From Chromatiales bacterium (GTDB lineage: Bacteria; Pseudomonadota; Gammaproteobacteria; Steroidobacterales; GCA-2729495), in the NCBI GenBank assembly GCA_016789885.1, contig JAEUPZ010000028.1:18342-82341 (forward strand): 64,000 nucleotides of DNA, given 5' to 3'. The first letter of the stretch is position 1, and each line of letters opens with the position of its first letter. A program made the position numbers and the translations under genes. Below the pieces are notes generated by a model that saw only the letters and a list, made by a program, of their open reading frames with translations, had not been told where the DNA came from and searched no databases. This document shows, one piece after another, positions 54,001 to 63,500 of this stretch.

Positions 54001-57000
54001 GCGAGACCACCGTCACCCGCACCAGTGGGCCCCGGGCGAAGTCGAAGGGCCGCCGCGCCAGCGCCGCCAGCAGGCCGCGCACGCCTTCCGCATCCAGGCC
54101 CGATGCGCCGATCCATTCCACCGGCACCGCGAGCGTCGCCAGCACCTGCTGCTCCGCCGTCCCCTCCTCCGCCCCCGCCACGAACACCGTCCGCAGCACC
54201 TCGTGCCGCGCCACCACCGCGTCCACCGCCCCCTGCAGCGCCACGCGTTCCAGCTGGCCCGTCAGGCGCGCCGACCAGGCCAGGTGATAGACCGAGTTGC
54301 CCGGATCCAGCGCCTCGAGGACCCAGAGCCGCTGCTGCATGAGGGACAGCGGGACGCGCCGCGCCGTGCCGGCCGTCGGTACGGGCGTGGGCGCCGTCAT
54401 CGATGGCAACGGCCGGGCCTGCGGCACCACGTCGCCCAGCGCCGCCGCGAGTCCCGCCACCGTCGGCGTGAGGAAGAGCTGCTTCAGCGCCACATCGAGC
54501 CCCGCCTCCTCGCGCAGCCGCGCCAGCAGCCGGATGGCCAGCAGCGAGTGGCCGCCCAGGGCGAAGAAATCGTCGTCGCGGCCGACCCGGGGCAACCCCA
54601 GCACGACCGCGAACTGCGCTGCGAGCGCCGTCTCCACGGGCCCCATCGCGATATCGCCGGCAGCGGCAGCACCAGCGGCGAAGTCCGGCGCCGGCAGCGC
54701 GCCGCGATCGAGCTTGCCGTTGGCGGTGCGGGGCAGCGCGGGCAGCCACACCAGCGTCGCCGGCACCATGTAGTCCGGCAGCAGCCCGCGCAGGCCTGCG
54801 AGGACGGCGGCCGTGCGTGGCGTCTCCGGCGCCGCGGCGTCGGTGGCGACCACGTAGCCGACGAGCCGGGCGTCGCCGTCGCCGGCCTGATGGCGCACCA
54901 CCACGGCGGTAGCCACGCCGGGCTGGGCCGCGAGGGCCGCCTCGACCTCGCCCGGCTCGATGCGGAAACCCCGGAGCTTGATCTGCTGGTCGAGCCGGCC
55001 CCGGACCTCGAGGGTGCCGTCGGCCCGCCAGCGCGCGCGGTCACCGGTGCGGTAGATGCGCGGCGCCGCCTCGCCGTCGAACGGCGACGGCACGAACGGG
55101 TCCGGGCGGAAGCGCTCCGCCGTCAGCGCTTCGCGGGCGTGGTAGCCCCAGGCCACGCCGAGCCCGCCGATCCAGAGCTCGCCCTCGACGCCGATGGGCA
55201 CCGGCCCGCCGTCGCCGTCGAGCACATAGCAGCGCGTGTTGGCGATGGGCGAGCCGACGTGGACCGGCGACGGCGCGGTGACGCGCCCCACCGCCGACCA
55301 CACCGTCGTCTCCGTAGGGCCGTAGCAGTTCCACACCTCCGCTGCCCGGGCCAGCAACGCAGCGGCCAGCGACTCCTCCAGCGCCTCGCCGCCGACGAGC
55401 ACCCGCAGGCCCGCGCGCCCCCGCCAGCCGGCGGTGACGAGGCCCTGCCACGTCGCCGGCGTCGCCTGGCAGACGTTGATGTCGTGGTCATCGAAGGCCG
55501 CCATGAGTGCCGCCGGGTCAGCCGCGGTGTCGCGGCCCGCGATCACCACCGTGGCGCCGGTGACCAGCGGCAGGAAGAGCTCGAGCACCGCGATGTCGAA
55601 GGCCGGCGTCGTGACCGCCAGCAACCGGTCGCCCGGCGCGAGCCCGGGCCGGCGCGCCAGGCTGGCGAGGAAGTTCACGACGGCGCGCGCCGGCACGACG
55701 ACGCCCTTCGGCTGGCCGGTGGAGCCGGAGGTGTAGATGAGGTAGAGCGGCGCGTCGGGCCGGGCGGCCGACGGTGACGGCGGTGCGGCCACGCGCAACG
55801 CCGCCGGCGACACCACCGTGATGCCCGGCGCGGCCACGGCATCGGCGGGCCCTGCCACCAGCAGCGTCGCGCCGGCGTCGGCCAGCACGAAGCCGCGGCG
55901 GGCGGCGGGATGGTCAGGGTCCAGCGGCAGCCAGGCGGCGCCACAGTGCTCGATGGCCAGCAGCGTCGCAAGCCACGTCCGGCCACGCGGCAGGCAGACG
56001 GCAACGATGTGACCCGGGCCCACACCGCGGGCCACGAGCCCCGCGGCCAGGGCGTCGACCTCGGCCAGCAGCGCCGCATGGGTCAGTTGCCCTGCTTCGT
56101 CGATCACGGCCACCCTGTCGGGACGCCGCGCCGCCATCGCGCGCACGAGCTGGCCCAGCGTCGCCGCCGGGCACTCCGCGGCCGTGGCGTTGAAGCCGCG
56201 AACCACCTGCTCGCGCTCCACGGCGGGCATCACGGGCAGGTCGGCGAGGCGCGCCCCGGGTGCGGCAGCCGCCGCCGCGAGCAGCGTCGCGTAGCCGTCG
56301 GCGAGCCGCGCCACCGTGGCCTCGTCGAAGAGGTCCGTGTTGTACTCGAAGTGCAGCCAGAGCTCGCCCTGGTACTCGATGGCCGACAGCGACAGGTCGA
56401 AACGCGACGTCGTCGCCGGCGCGATCTCCGTGGGGCTGATGGCGAGGTCGCCGAAGCGGTCCGCCTCCCAGGGCGCGTTCTGCAGCGCGAACATCACCTG
56501 GAACACCGGCGCGTGGCGCAGCGTGCGCGGCGGCTTCAGCACGCGCACGAGCTCCTCGAAGGGAACGTCCTGGTGCGACAGGTCGCCGAGCACGTCGCGG
56601 CGCACCCGGGCCAGCGTGTCGCCGAAGGTCGCATCCGGGTCGAAGGCCGTACGCAGCGCCAGCGTGTTGGCGAAGAAGCCGGCGACGTTCTCGAGTTCCA
56701 CGCGCGGCCGGCCCGCCACCGGCGTGCCGACGACCACGTCGTGCTGGCCGCTCCAGCGTGCCAGCAGCCACTGGAAGCCCGTGAGCAGGACGTGGAAGAG
56801 CGTCGCGCCACCGGTGGCGGCCAGCGACTGCAGCGCCGCGAGATCGGCCGGCGCCAGCGGGCGCGAGTACCGGCTGCCGCGAAAGGTCTGGGCCGGCGGC
56901 CGCGGCCGGTCCGTCGGCAGGTCGAGCAGGTCGGGGGCGCCGGCGAGGCGGCTGCGCCAGTAGTCGAGCTCGGCCTGCAGCCGCGGGCCGCGCAGGCGGT

Positions 57001-57547
57001 CGCGCTGCCAGGCTGCGTAGTCCGCGTACTGCAGCGGCAGCGCCGGCAGCACGGCGGGCACGCCACTGCACTCGGCGGCATAGAGGGCCGCGAGGTCCCT
57101 GAACAGCAGGCCCGACGACCAGGCGTCCGACACGAGGTGGTGCGTGACCAGCAGCAGCACCTGGTCGTCGGGCCCGAGGCGCAGCAGCGTCGCCCGGCAG
57201 AGCGGACCCCGCGCGAGGTCGAAGGGCCCGGCCGCCAGCGTGGCCAGGCGCCCGCGCAGGGCCGCGTCATCGGCACCGGCCAGGTCCTCCTCGGCCAGCG
57301 GCAGCGGCAGGTCCCCGTGCACGGCCTGCCGCGGCTCGCCACCGACCGTGACGATGGTCGTGCGCAGCGCCTCGTGGCGCGCCGAGAGCGCGGCGAGCGC
57401 CCGGCGCAGGGCCGCGACATCGAGACGCCCGCGCAGCCGCACCGGCAGGCGCAGGTGGTACGCGGGACCAACGGCCTCGAGCTGCTCGAGGAACCACAGC
57501 CGCTGCTGGGCAAAGGCCAGCGGGAACGTATCGACGGCGGCCGTCAC
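51050..57547 (-). CDS. Nonribosomal peptide synthetase, C-A-T-C-A-T
   Basis: The 2165-residue protein contains two full modules. C1 (5-440) has HHxxxDA at 136-142. A1 (455-955) has TSGSTGQPKG, YGPTETT and NGKLDR; its pocket residues read D-I-L-Q-L-G-C-V-W-K, close to the glycine code. T1 carries the pantetheine Ser1001 (GGHS). C2 (1065-1490) has a standard HHIIADG. After a 70-residue Gly/Ala-rich linker, A2 (1565-2060) has TSGTTGAPKG and YGMTEAT; its pocket reads D-T-Q-H-V-G-G-A-I-K, which I cannot match. T2 carries Ser2104. No epimerase, thioesterase or reductase follows. Its ATG overlaps the upstream NRPS stop (ATGA). Confidence 0.95.
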   Translation of the reverse strand: MTAAVDTFPLAFAQQRLWFLEQLEAVGPAYHLRLPVRLRGRLDVAALRRALAALSARHEALRTTIVTVGGEPRQAVHGDLPLPLAEEDLAGADDAALRGRLATLAAGPFDLARGPLCRATLLRLGPDDQVLLLVTHHLVSDAWSSGLLFRDLAALYAAECSGVPAVLPALPLQYADYAAWQRDRLRGPRLQAELDYWRSRLAGAPDLLDLPTDRPRPPAQTFRGSRYSRPLAPADLAALQSLAATGGATLFHVLLTGFQWLLARWSGQHDVVVGTPVAGRPRVELENVAGFFANTLALRTAFDPDATFGDTLARVRRDVLGDLSHQDVPFEELVRVLKPPRTLRHAPVFQVMFALQNAPWEADRFGDLAISPTEIAPATTSRFDLSLSAIEYQGELWLHFEYNTDLFDEATVARLADGYATLLAAAAAAPGARLADLPVMPAVEREQVVRGFNATAAECPAATLGQLVRAMAARRPDRVAVIDEAGQLTHAALLAEVDALAAGLVARGVGPGHIVAVCLPRGRTWLATLLAIEHCGAAWLPLDPDHPAARRGFVLADAGATLLVAGPADAVAAPGITVVSPAALRVAAPPSPSAARPDAPLYLIYTSGSTGQPKGVVVPARAVVNFLASLARRPGLAPGDRLLAVTTPAFDIAVLELFLPLVTGATVVIAGRDTAADPAALMAAFDDHDINVCQATPATWQGLVTAGWRGRAGLRVLVGGEALEESLAAALLARAAEVWNCYGPTETTVWSAVGRVTAPSPVHVGSPIANTRCYVLDGDGGPVPIGVEGELWIGGLGVAWGYHAREALTAERFRPDPFVPSPFDGEAAPRIYRTGDRARWRADGTLEVRGRLDQQIKLRGFRIEPGEVEAALAAQPGVATAVVVRHQAGDGDARLVGYVVATDAAAPETPRTAAVLAGLRGLLPDYMVPATLVWLPALPRTANGKLDRGALPAPDFAAGAAAAGDIAMGPVETALAAQFAVVLGLPRVGRDDDFFALGGHSLLAIRLLARLREEAGLDVALKQLFLTPTVAGLAAALGDVVPQARPLPSMTAPTPVPTAGTARRVPLSLMQQRLWVLEALDPGNSVYHLAWSARLTGQLERVALQGAVDAVVARHEVLRTVFVAGAEEGTAEQQVLATLAVPVEWIGASGLDAEGVRGLLAALARRPFDFARGPLVRVTVVSLSETEQVLVVVIHHIIADGWSLSVLATELSQAYGSLRSGEAPALAPLPVQYGDWALWQRQWLAGPEPARQLDYWRATLEGVPSVLDLGAERARPPTLSHRGARHGITLDGGLRDAVHAAATAHGCTPYMVLLAAWSVLLGRYGGTEDVVVGTPVAGRGQLPLEGLIGFFVNTLVMRVGLGGNPTVGELLARVRSVVLGALEHQDLPFEKLVEVLNPPRHTDRAPVFQVLFNFHTEPAAPFSFAGTTAWPVAVERTTTKFDLSLALGESPAGLHATFEYSTDLFGPEWIERLAAEYAGYLRVMTGAGGAALPVAAIVPAGAPPAVLRSEAAPSLPGPVPDGAEAPVAGSADDLPAGAGTPIARTAEDRHAGGWQAGGASPAGDATVPAIVSARLRTAPDALAVSGRRPDSDSPDRITDWTMAELWSAASGVAAALRDLGLRPGSRVATWCHPGVAATAATLGPWLAGAVVVPLEPEWPAKRIEAIARDAGLAAVLADAPQAEAARRALPGLPVVAVAPPGPWHFTGTLPDAAAHAYLLYTSGTTGAPKGVLQTHGAHAAQVRSWAARLGLGAADRLSSLGSVASDTALQDLGAALATGASLHPLDVRRLARETVLDRIAAARLTALHLTPTLYRYLLGEHVSCRQDLSAVRLVVLGGEPARAADLALWRSRFAGRGSFVNGYGMTEATAILLWPAGATSRGYGSVLPVGRPVRDGEVWLRAEDGGEGSVIGEVVVASPHLAAGYWRLQGLEPLAGDGGFRTGDIARRLPDGSLAWAGRRDDRVKLAGHRVELGEVTAALAAQPGVTAAAAVLAADADGEPLLVGYYTPGAGAPGPAALQSALRQWLPAAALPGRLIAVDELPRLANGKVDRAALARRALPSATPGPSSPGLPELAGVLQSLWQDLLQRPVGPDDDFFALGGHSLLALRLLARIRKALGVDLPLLAVFEAPTVRQLAARLGRMPGAGDSVPAKTEEIQRLTRTPG
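53348..54229 (-). repeat. C-domain block nearly identical to 58225-59103
   Basis: This part of C2 in the downstream NRPS matches the last C domain of the upstream NRPS at DNA level in long runs. In the first about 155 residues I count about 13 differences by eye. A segment of about 45 residues in the middle (codons around 1262-1306) has diverged. Confidence 0.8.
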
Positions 57548-60500
57548 GGGCGGGCCGTCCGCGGCAGGCGCGGGATCCCGTCCGCAGCGGGCTGCACCGG
57601 GCCCGCCGCCGTGATGCGCGCGGCCAGGCCCCGCAGCGTCGGCTGCTCGAAGACCGCGATGGGCGGCAGTTCGACACCAAAGGTGGCCTGCACCCGCGCC
57701 AGCAGCCGCAGCGCCAGCAGCGAGTGGCCGCCGAGGGCGAAGAAGTCGTCGTCGTCGGCCACCGGCCGGCCGAGCAGGGACTGCCAGAGGTCACGCAGCG
57801 CGGCGAGCGCGGCGGGGTCGGCGGCATCGGGCGAGGTCCGCGCGGCCGGCACGCTGGCGAGCACCGCCGGTGGCGCACCCTGGAGCGGCGGGTCCGGGAG
57901 GATGATCGGCGGCAGCGGTGCATCAGCGGCGGCCTCACCCGCGAAGGCGCGCTCGTCGTCCGGCGCGGCTGCCAGTCGCGCGACGACGGCGCGGAAGGCG
58001 TCGGCGAGGCGGGCGATCCACGCCGGCGTGAACAGCGCCGTGTCATGGCCGAAGGCCACCACGAGCCCGTCGCCATCGCGGGCGACGTGCAGTGCCAGGT
58101 CGAGCTTGACGGCGTCGGCCACGGCGAGCTCCGGCCGGCTGTCCAGGCCCGGCAAGCTGAGCTCCGCGGGCGGCTGGCTGTGGTAGACGAACATCACCTG
58201 CACCAGCGGCGGGTGCGCCAGGGAGCGCGGCGGGTTCAGCACCTCGACGAGCTTCTCGAAGGGCAGGTCCTGGTGCTCCAGCGCGCCGAGCACGACGCTC
58301 CGCACCCGCGCCAGCAGCTCCGCCACCGTCGGGTTGCCGCCAAGGCCCACCCGCAGCACCAGCGTGTTCACGAAGAAGCCGACCAGCCCCTCGAGCTGCA
58401 GCTGGCTGCGCCCGGCCACCGGCGTGCCCACCACCACGTCCTCGGTGCCACCGTACCGCCCCAGCAGCACTGACCACGCCGCCAGCAGCACCATGTACGG
58501 TGTGCAGCCGGCACGCCGGGCCAGGGACTCGACGCCCTGCGCCAGCACCGCGTCCAGGCGGACCGTGTGCCAGGCGCCGCGTCCTTCCGGCTGCGCCGGG
58601 CGCGGCAGGTCGCCGTGCAGGTCGAGCACCGGCGGCGCACCCGCCAGCGTCGCGCGCCAGTAGTCGAGCTGGCGCTGCGGCTCCGGCCCCGCCAGCCACT
58701 GCCGCTGCCACAGCGCCCAGTCGCCGTACTGCACCGGCAGCGGCGCAAAGGCTGGCGCATCGCCCGACCGGAGCGCTCCATAGGCCGACGACAGTTCCGT
58801 CGCCAGCACCGACAGCGACCACCCGTCCGCAATGATGTGGTGGATCACCACCACCAGCACCTGCTCGGTCTCGCCGAGCGACACCACCGTCACCCGCGCC
58901 AGCGGGCCGCGCGCGAAATCGAAGGGCCGCCGCGCCAGCGCCGCCAGCAGGCTGCGCACGCCCTCCGCATCGAGGCCCGCCGCACCGATCCACTCCACCG
59001 GCACCGCCAGTGCGGCCAGCACCTGCTGCTCCGCCGTCCCCTCCTCCTCGCCCGCCACGAACACCGTCCGCAGCACCTCGTGCCGCGACACCACCGCGTC
59101 CACCGCGCGCTGCAGCGCCACGCGGTCCAGCTCGCCCGTCAGGCGTACCGCCCACTGGATGTGATACGCGCTGCCGGCAGGCTGCAGCCGGTGCAGGAAC
59201 CAGAGCCGCTGCTGGGGCAGCGACAGCGGGATGCGCGCACCCGCCGGCCGCGGCGCGACGGCGGCGCCGGGCGGCGGGTTCGCCTGGCGCCAGGCGTCGA
59301 TGGCCGCGGCAAGACCCGCGGGCGTCGGCGATTCGAAGACCGCGCGGAGCGGCAACCCGGCGGCAAAGCGCTCGCGCAGCCGCGCCACGAGCCGCGCCGC
59401 CAGCAGCGAGTGGCCGCCGAGGGCAAAGAAGTTCGCGTCGGGCGGGACGCTGCCGGCACCGAGCAGCGTCGCCATGACCTCGGCGACGCCGGCCTCGAGC
59501 GCCGTGGCCGGCGCGCGACCGGCGTCGTCCGGCGCGAGGTCCGGCACCGGCAGTTCGGCGCGATCCACCTTGCCGTTGGCATTGCGCGGCAGTGCCGGCA
59601 GCACCACCAGTGCGCCGGGCACGAGGTGCGCCGGGAGGCGCGCACGGAGCCCCGCCAGCACGGCCTTGTCGGCAGAACCGGGTCTCAGCGTGCAGTAGGC
59701 CACGAGCATCGCCGCACGGCCCGGGTCCTTGCGCAGCACGACGACGGCCGACGTCACCCGCGCATCGGCCAGCAGCGCCGCCTCGACCTCGCCGGGCTCG
59801 ATGCGGTAACCGCGCAGCTTCACCTGGCCGTCGAGGCGGCCGAGCAGCTCGAACTGCCCGTCCGCGCGGCGCCGCGCGCCGTCACCGGTGCGATACGCGC
59901 GCTCCCCCGGCACCAGCGGATCGGCGCGGAAGCGCGCCGCCGTCTCGTCCGGACGGTGCCAGTAACCGTCGGCCACCCCGGTGCCGGCGATCCACAGCTC
60001 CCCGGGCACGCCGTCGGGCAGGAGTTCGCCGTGCCCGTCGAGCACGTAGAGCCGCACGCCCGGGAAGGGCCGGCCGATGGGCAGCGGCCGGTCGTCATCC
60101 AGCGGCTCGCCAGCACCCGCCTCGAACCAGCAGCTGTCGATGGTGGCCTCGGCGACGCCGTAGGAATTGATCACGCGGGTGCCGGGCGCCGCGCAGGCCT
60201 GCAGCCGCGCGTACTCGCGGCGATGCCAGGTGTCGGAGCCGACGATCAGCAGTTCGATGGGTGGCAGCTGCGCGCCGGTGCGGTCGAGCTCGTCGAGGAC
60301 AGTCCGGATGACGGCAGGCACGAACTCGGCGACATCGACGCCGGCCCCACGCCACAGCGCCAGCAGGGCCGCCGGGTCGAGCAGCGTCTCGCGGGGACAG
60401 ATGAGCAGCCGCCCGCCGCTGGTCAGCGCCCGTACCCAGTCGCCGGTGAAGACGTCGAAGGCGGCGCTCGCCATCTGCAGGTGCGTCTGCCCCGGCGCGA

Positions 60501-63500
60501 GCTGCCAGGCCTCGCACCAGGCGGCGCCGATGGCGGCGAGGCTGCGGTGGCTGACGACGACGCCCTTCGGCTCGCCGCTGCTGCCGGAGGTGTAGAGCAC
60601 GTAGGCAGGCGCCGCAGGATCAGGTGGCGGCAGCGGGATCGCCTCGTCGACAGCGGCGGGCGCAGACACCGCTCCGGCCACGGAGCCGATCGCCAGGGCG
60701 TTGCCGCCGTCCGCGTCGCCGGCCAGTGACGGGTCGCCAAGCCCCGCGCCCGCCTCTCCCAGCGCCGCCGCGCCGATGACGTGCTCAAGGCCTGCGTCGG
60801 CCACCATGAAGGCGAGCCGTGCCGGCGGATACCCGGGATCGAGGGGCACGTAGGCCGCACCGGCCTTCAGCACGCCGAGCACCGCCACGAGATAGTCCGG
60901 CGAGCGCGGCAAGCCGATGCCAACCCGGCTGCCGGGGCCGATGCCGGCGGCCCGCAGGCGCCGGGCGAGCCGCGTCGCCCGCTGCTCAAGCTCGCCGTAG
61001 GTCAGCACCTCGGCGCCGAGGCGCACCGCCTCGGCCCGGGGCTGGCAGCACGACCAGTCGGTGATGGTCTGCGTCACCGGCACCTCCGCCGCCTCGACCA
61101 GCCAGGCAGGCGCCGGCGGCACCAGCGCCGCGGCCAGCGCGGCGTGCGAGGCCGCGTCCAGCAGCGGCAGCTGCGTGACCGGCAGCTGCGGCGCCGCCAG
61201 CGCCGCCGCCAGCAGCGCCAGGTACTGCGCGGCGAAGCCTTCCACCGTCTCCCGATCGAACAGGTCCGTCGCGTACTCGAAGGTCAGGCCGATGCCATGG
61301 GGCTCGTCGGCGACGGTCAGCGCCAGGTCGAAGGCCGCCACGCCCTGGTCGATGAGCTCGTCGAGGCGGAACCGCACCGGGCCCGCCGCCAGTTCCCGCA
61401 CCGGCACGCGCACCTGGTTGAAGAGCACCTGGAACACCGGCGACCGTGCCAGCGAGCGCTCGGGCTGCAGGTCCTGCACGAGGCGCTCGAAAGGCAGCGA
61501 CTGGTGGGCCTGGGCATCGCGCACCACCTGGGCGACGGCCTGCACGAAGTCAGCAAAGGCGGGCTCGCCGGCAGGCTTCAGGCGCAGGACGACGGAGTTG
61601 ATGAAGAGCCCCACGGTGCGCTCATGGTCCGCGTCGAGCCGCCCCTCCACCGGCGTACCGACGAGCAGGTCCGCCTGGCCCGACAGCCGGCGCAGCCACA
61701 CGGCGAAGGCGGCGAGCAGCCAGACGAAGGTCGTCGTGCGGGCCCCGGCAGCCGCGGCGCGCAGCGCCGGCACCAGCGCGCCGGGCAGCGCGCGCTGCAC
61801 CCAGGCGCCGTGGAAGCGCTGCTCGGCGGGCCGTGGCCGGTCCGTCGGGAGCGCCAGCAGCGGTGGCGCATCGGCCAGCTGCCGGCGCCACCAGTCGAGC
61901 TCCGCCGCGGGCGGCGACGCCTGCGCCTGGCGGGCCGCGTACTCGGGATAGGCACCGACGGGATCCGGCAGCGCGGGCGCGGTGCCGGCGACGCTGGCGG
62001 CGTAGAGCGCCGCGAGTTCGGCGAAGAGCACGTGGTTCGACGTGGCGTCGGTGACGATGTGGTGCGCGACCACCAGCAGGCGGGAGTCGCCGTCCGGCAG
62101 GGCCTGGAGCGCGGCGCGGAGGAGCGGCCCCCGGGCGAGGTCGAAGGGCGCGCGGGCCGCGGCCACGAGAGCGTCGCCGGGCCCTTCGCGCACCGCGGCC
62201 GGCAGCTCCGCCAGCACTCTCGACGGTGGTGCGTCGATGACGAGCCGCGGCACGCCGCCGTCGGCCACGACCCGGGACCGCAGCATTTCGTGGCGGGTGA
62301 CCAGCGCCACCAGCGCCCGGTCGAGGGCGACGGCATCGACGGACCCGGTGATCCGGATCGTGAAGGCCACGTTGTACGCCGGGCTGCCGGGATCCAGCTG
62401 GTCGAGGAACCACAGCCGCTCCTGGGCCGGGGACAGCGGCAGCGGGACGTCCCGGCCCAGCCGCGGCAGCGGCGGCACTGGCACCGCGCCCGCCTGGCGC
62501 GCGGCGATCACGGCAGCGAGGCCCGCCAGCGTCGGGGCCGCGAACAGGTCGCGCAGCGCCAGCTCCACGCCGAACTGCGCGCGGCAGCGCCCCACGAGGC
62601 GCGCCGCCAGCAGCGAGTGGCCCCCGCAGTCGAAGAAATCGTCGTCGCGGCCGGGCGCACGGCCATCGAGCAGCTCGCGCCACAGCCTGGCAAGCTCCGC
62701 CTCGACGCCCGGGCGAGGCGCTGCCCCGGCGGGGGCCCGGGGCGCGGACTGGCAGAGCGCTGCCAGCGCGCGGCGGTCGAGCTTGCCGCTCGGCGTGTGG
62801 GGCAGCACCGGCAGCGCGACGATGTCGGCCGGCACCATGACCGATGGCAGCGCCGCGCGCAGGCGGTCGCGCAGCGCGGCCACGTCGACCGCGCCACCGG
62901 CCTCGCCCACGACGCCGGCGACCAGCCGGGCACCGTCGCCCTCGCCGGCGACGGCAACGCCGGCCGCCCGCACGCCGGGGCTCGCCCGGAGCACTGCCTC
63001 GATCTCGCCGGGCTCGATGCGGTAGCCCCGCAGCTTCACCTGTCCGTCGATGCGGCCGAGGATCTCGAGCCGGCCGTCGGGAAGGAAGCGCGCCGCGTCG
63101 CCCGTGCGGTAGAGCCGGGCATCCGGCAGCCCCGGCACCGCGCCGAAGCGCGCGGCCGTCAGGTCGGGCCTCTGCCAGTAGCCGTCGCCGAGGCCGTCAC
63201 CGCCGATCCAGAGCTCGCCGGGCACGCCCGGCGGCTGCAGCTGCAGTCCCTCGTCGAGCACGTAGCAGCGCGCGTAGGGCAGCGGCCGGCCCACCGGGAT
63301 GCGCTGCGTACCGGCCGGCACGTCGGTCACGGCTTCGCAGGCCGCGTCCCAGATCTCGGAGGTGCCGTAGGTGTTCAGCAGGCGCGTCGCCGGCAGCTGT
63401 TCCAGCACCCGGCGCGCCAGGGCCGGGTCCAGCGGCTCGCCGCTGGAGATGAGCACGCGCAGGCCGCGGAGCGTGGCCGCGTGGCCCTGGTCCGCCAGCA

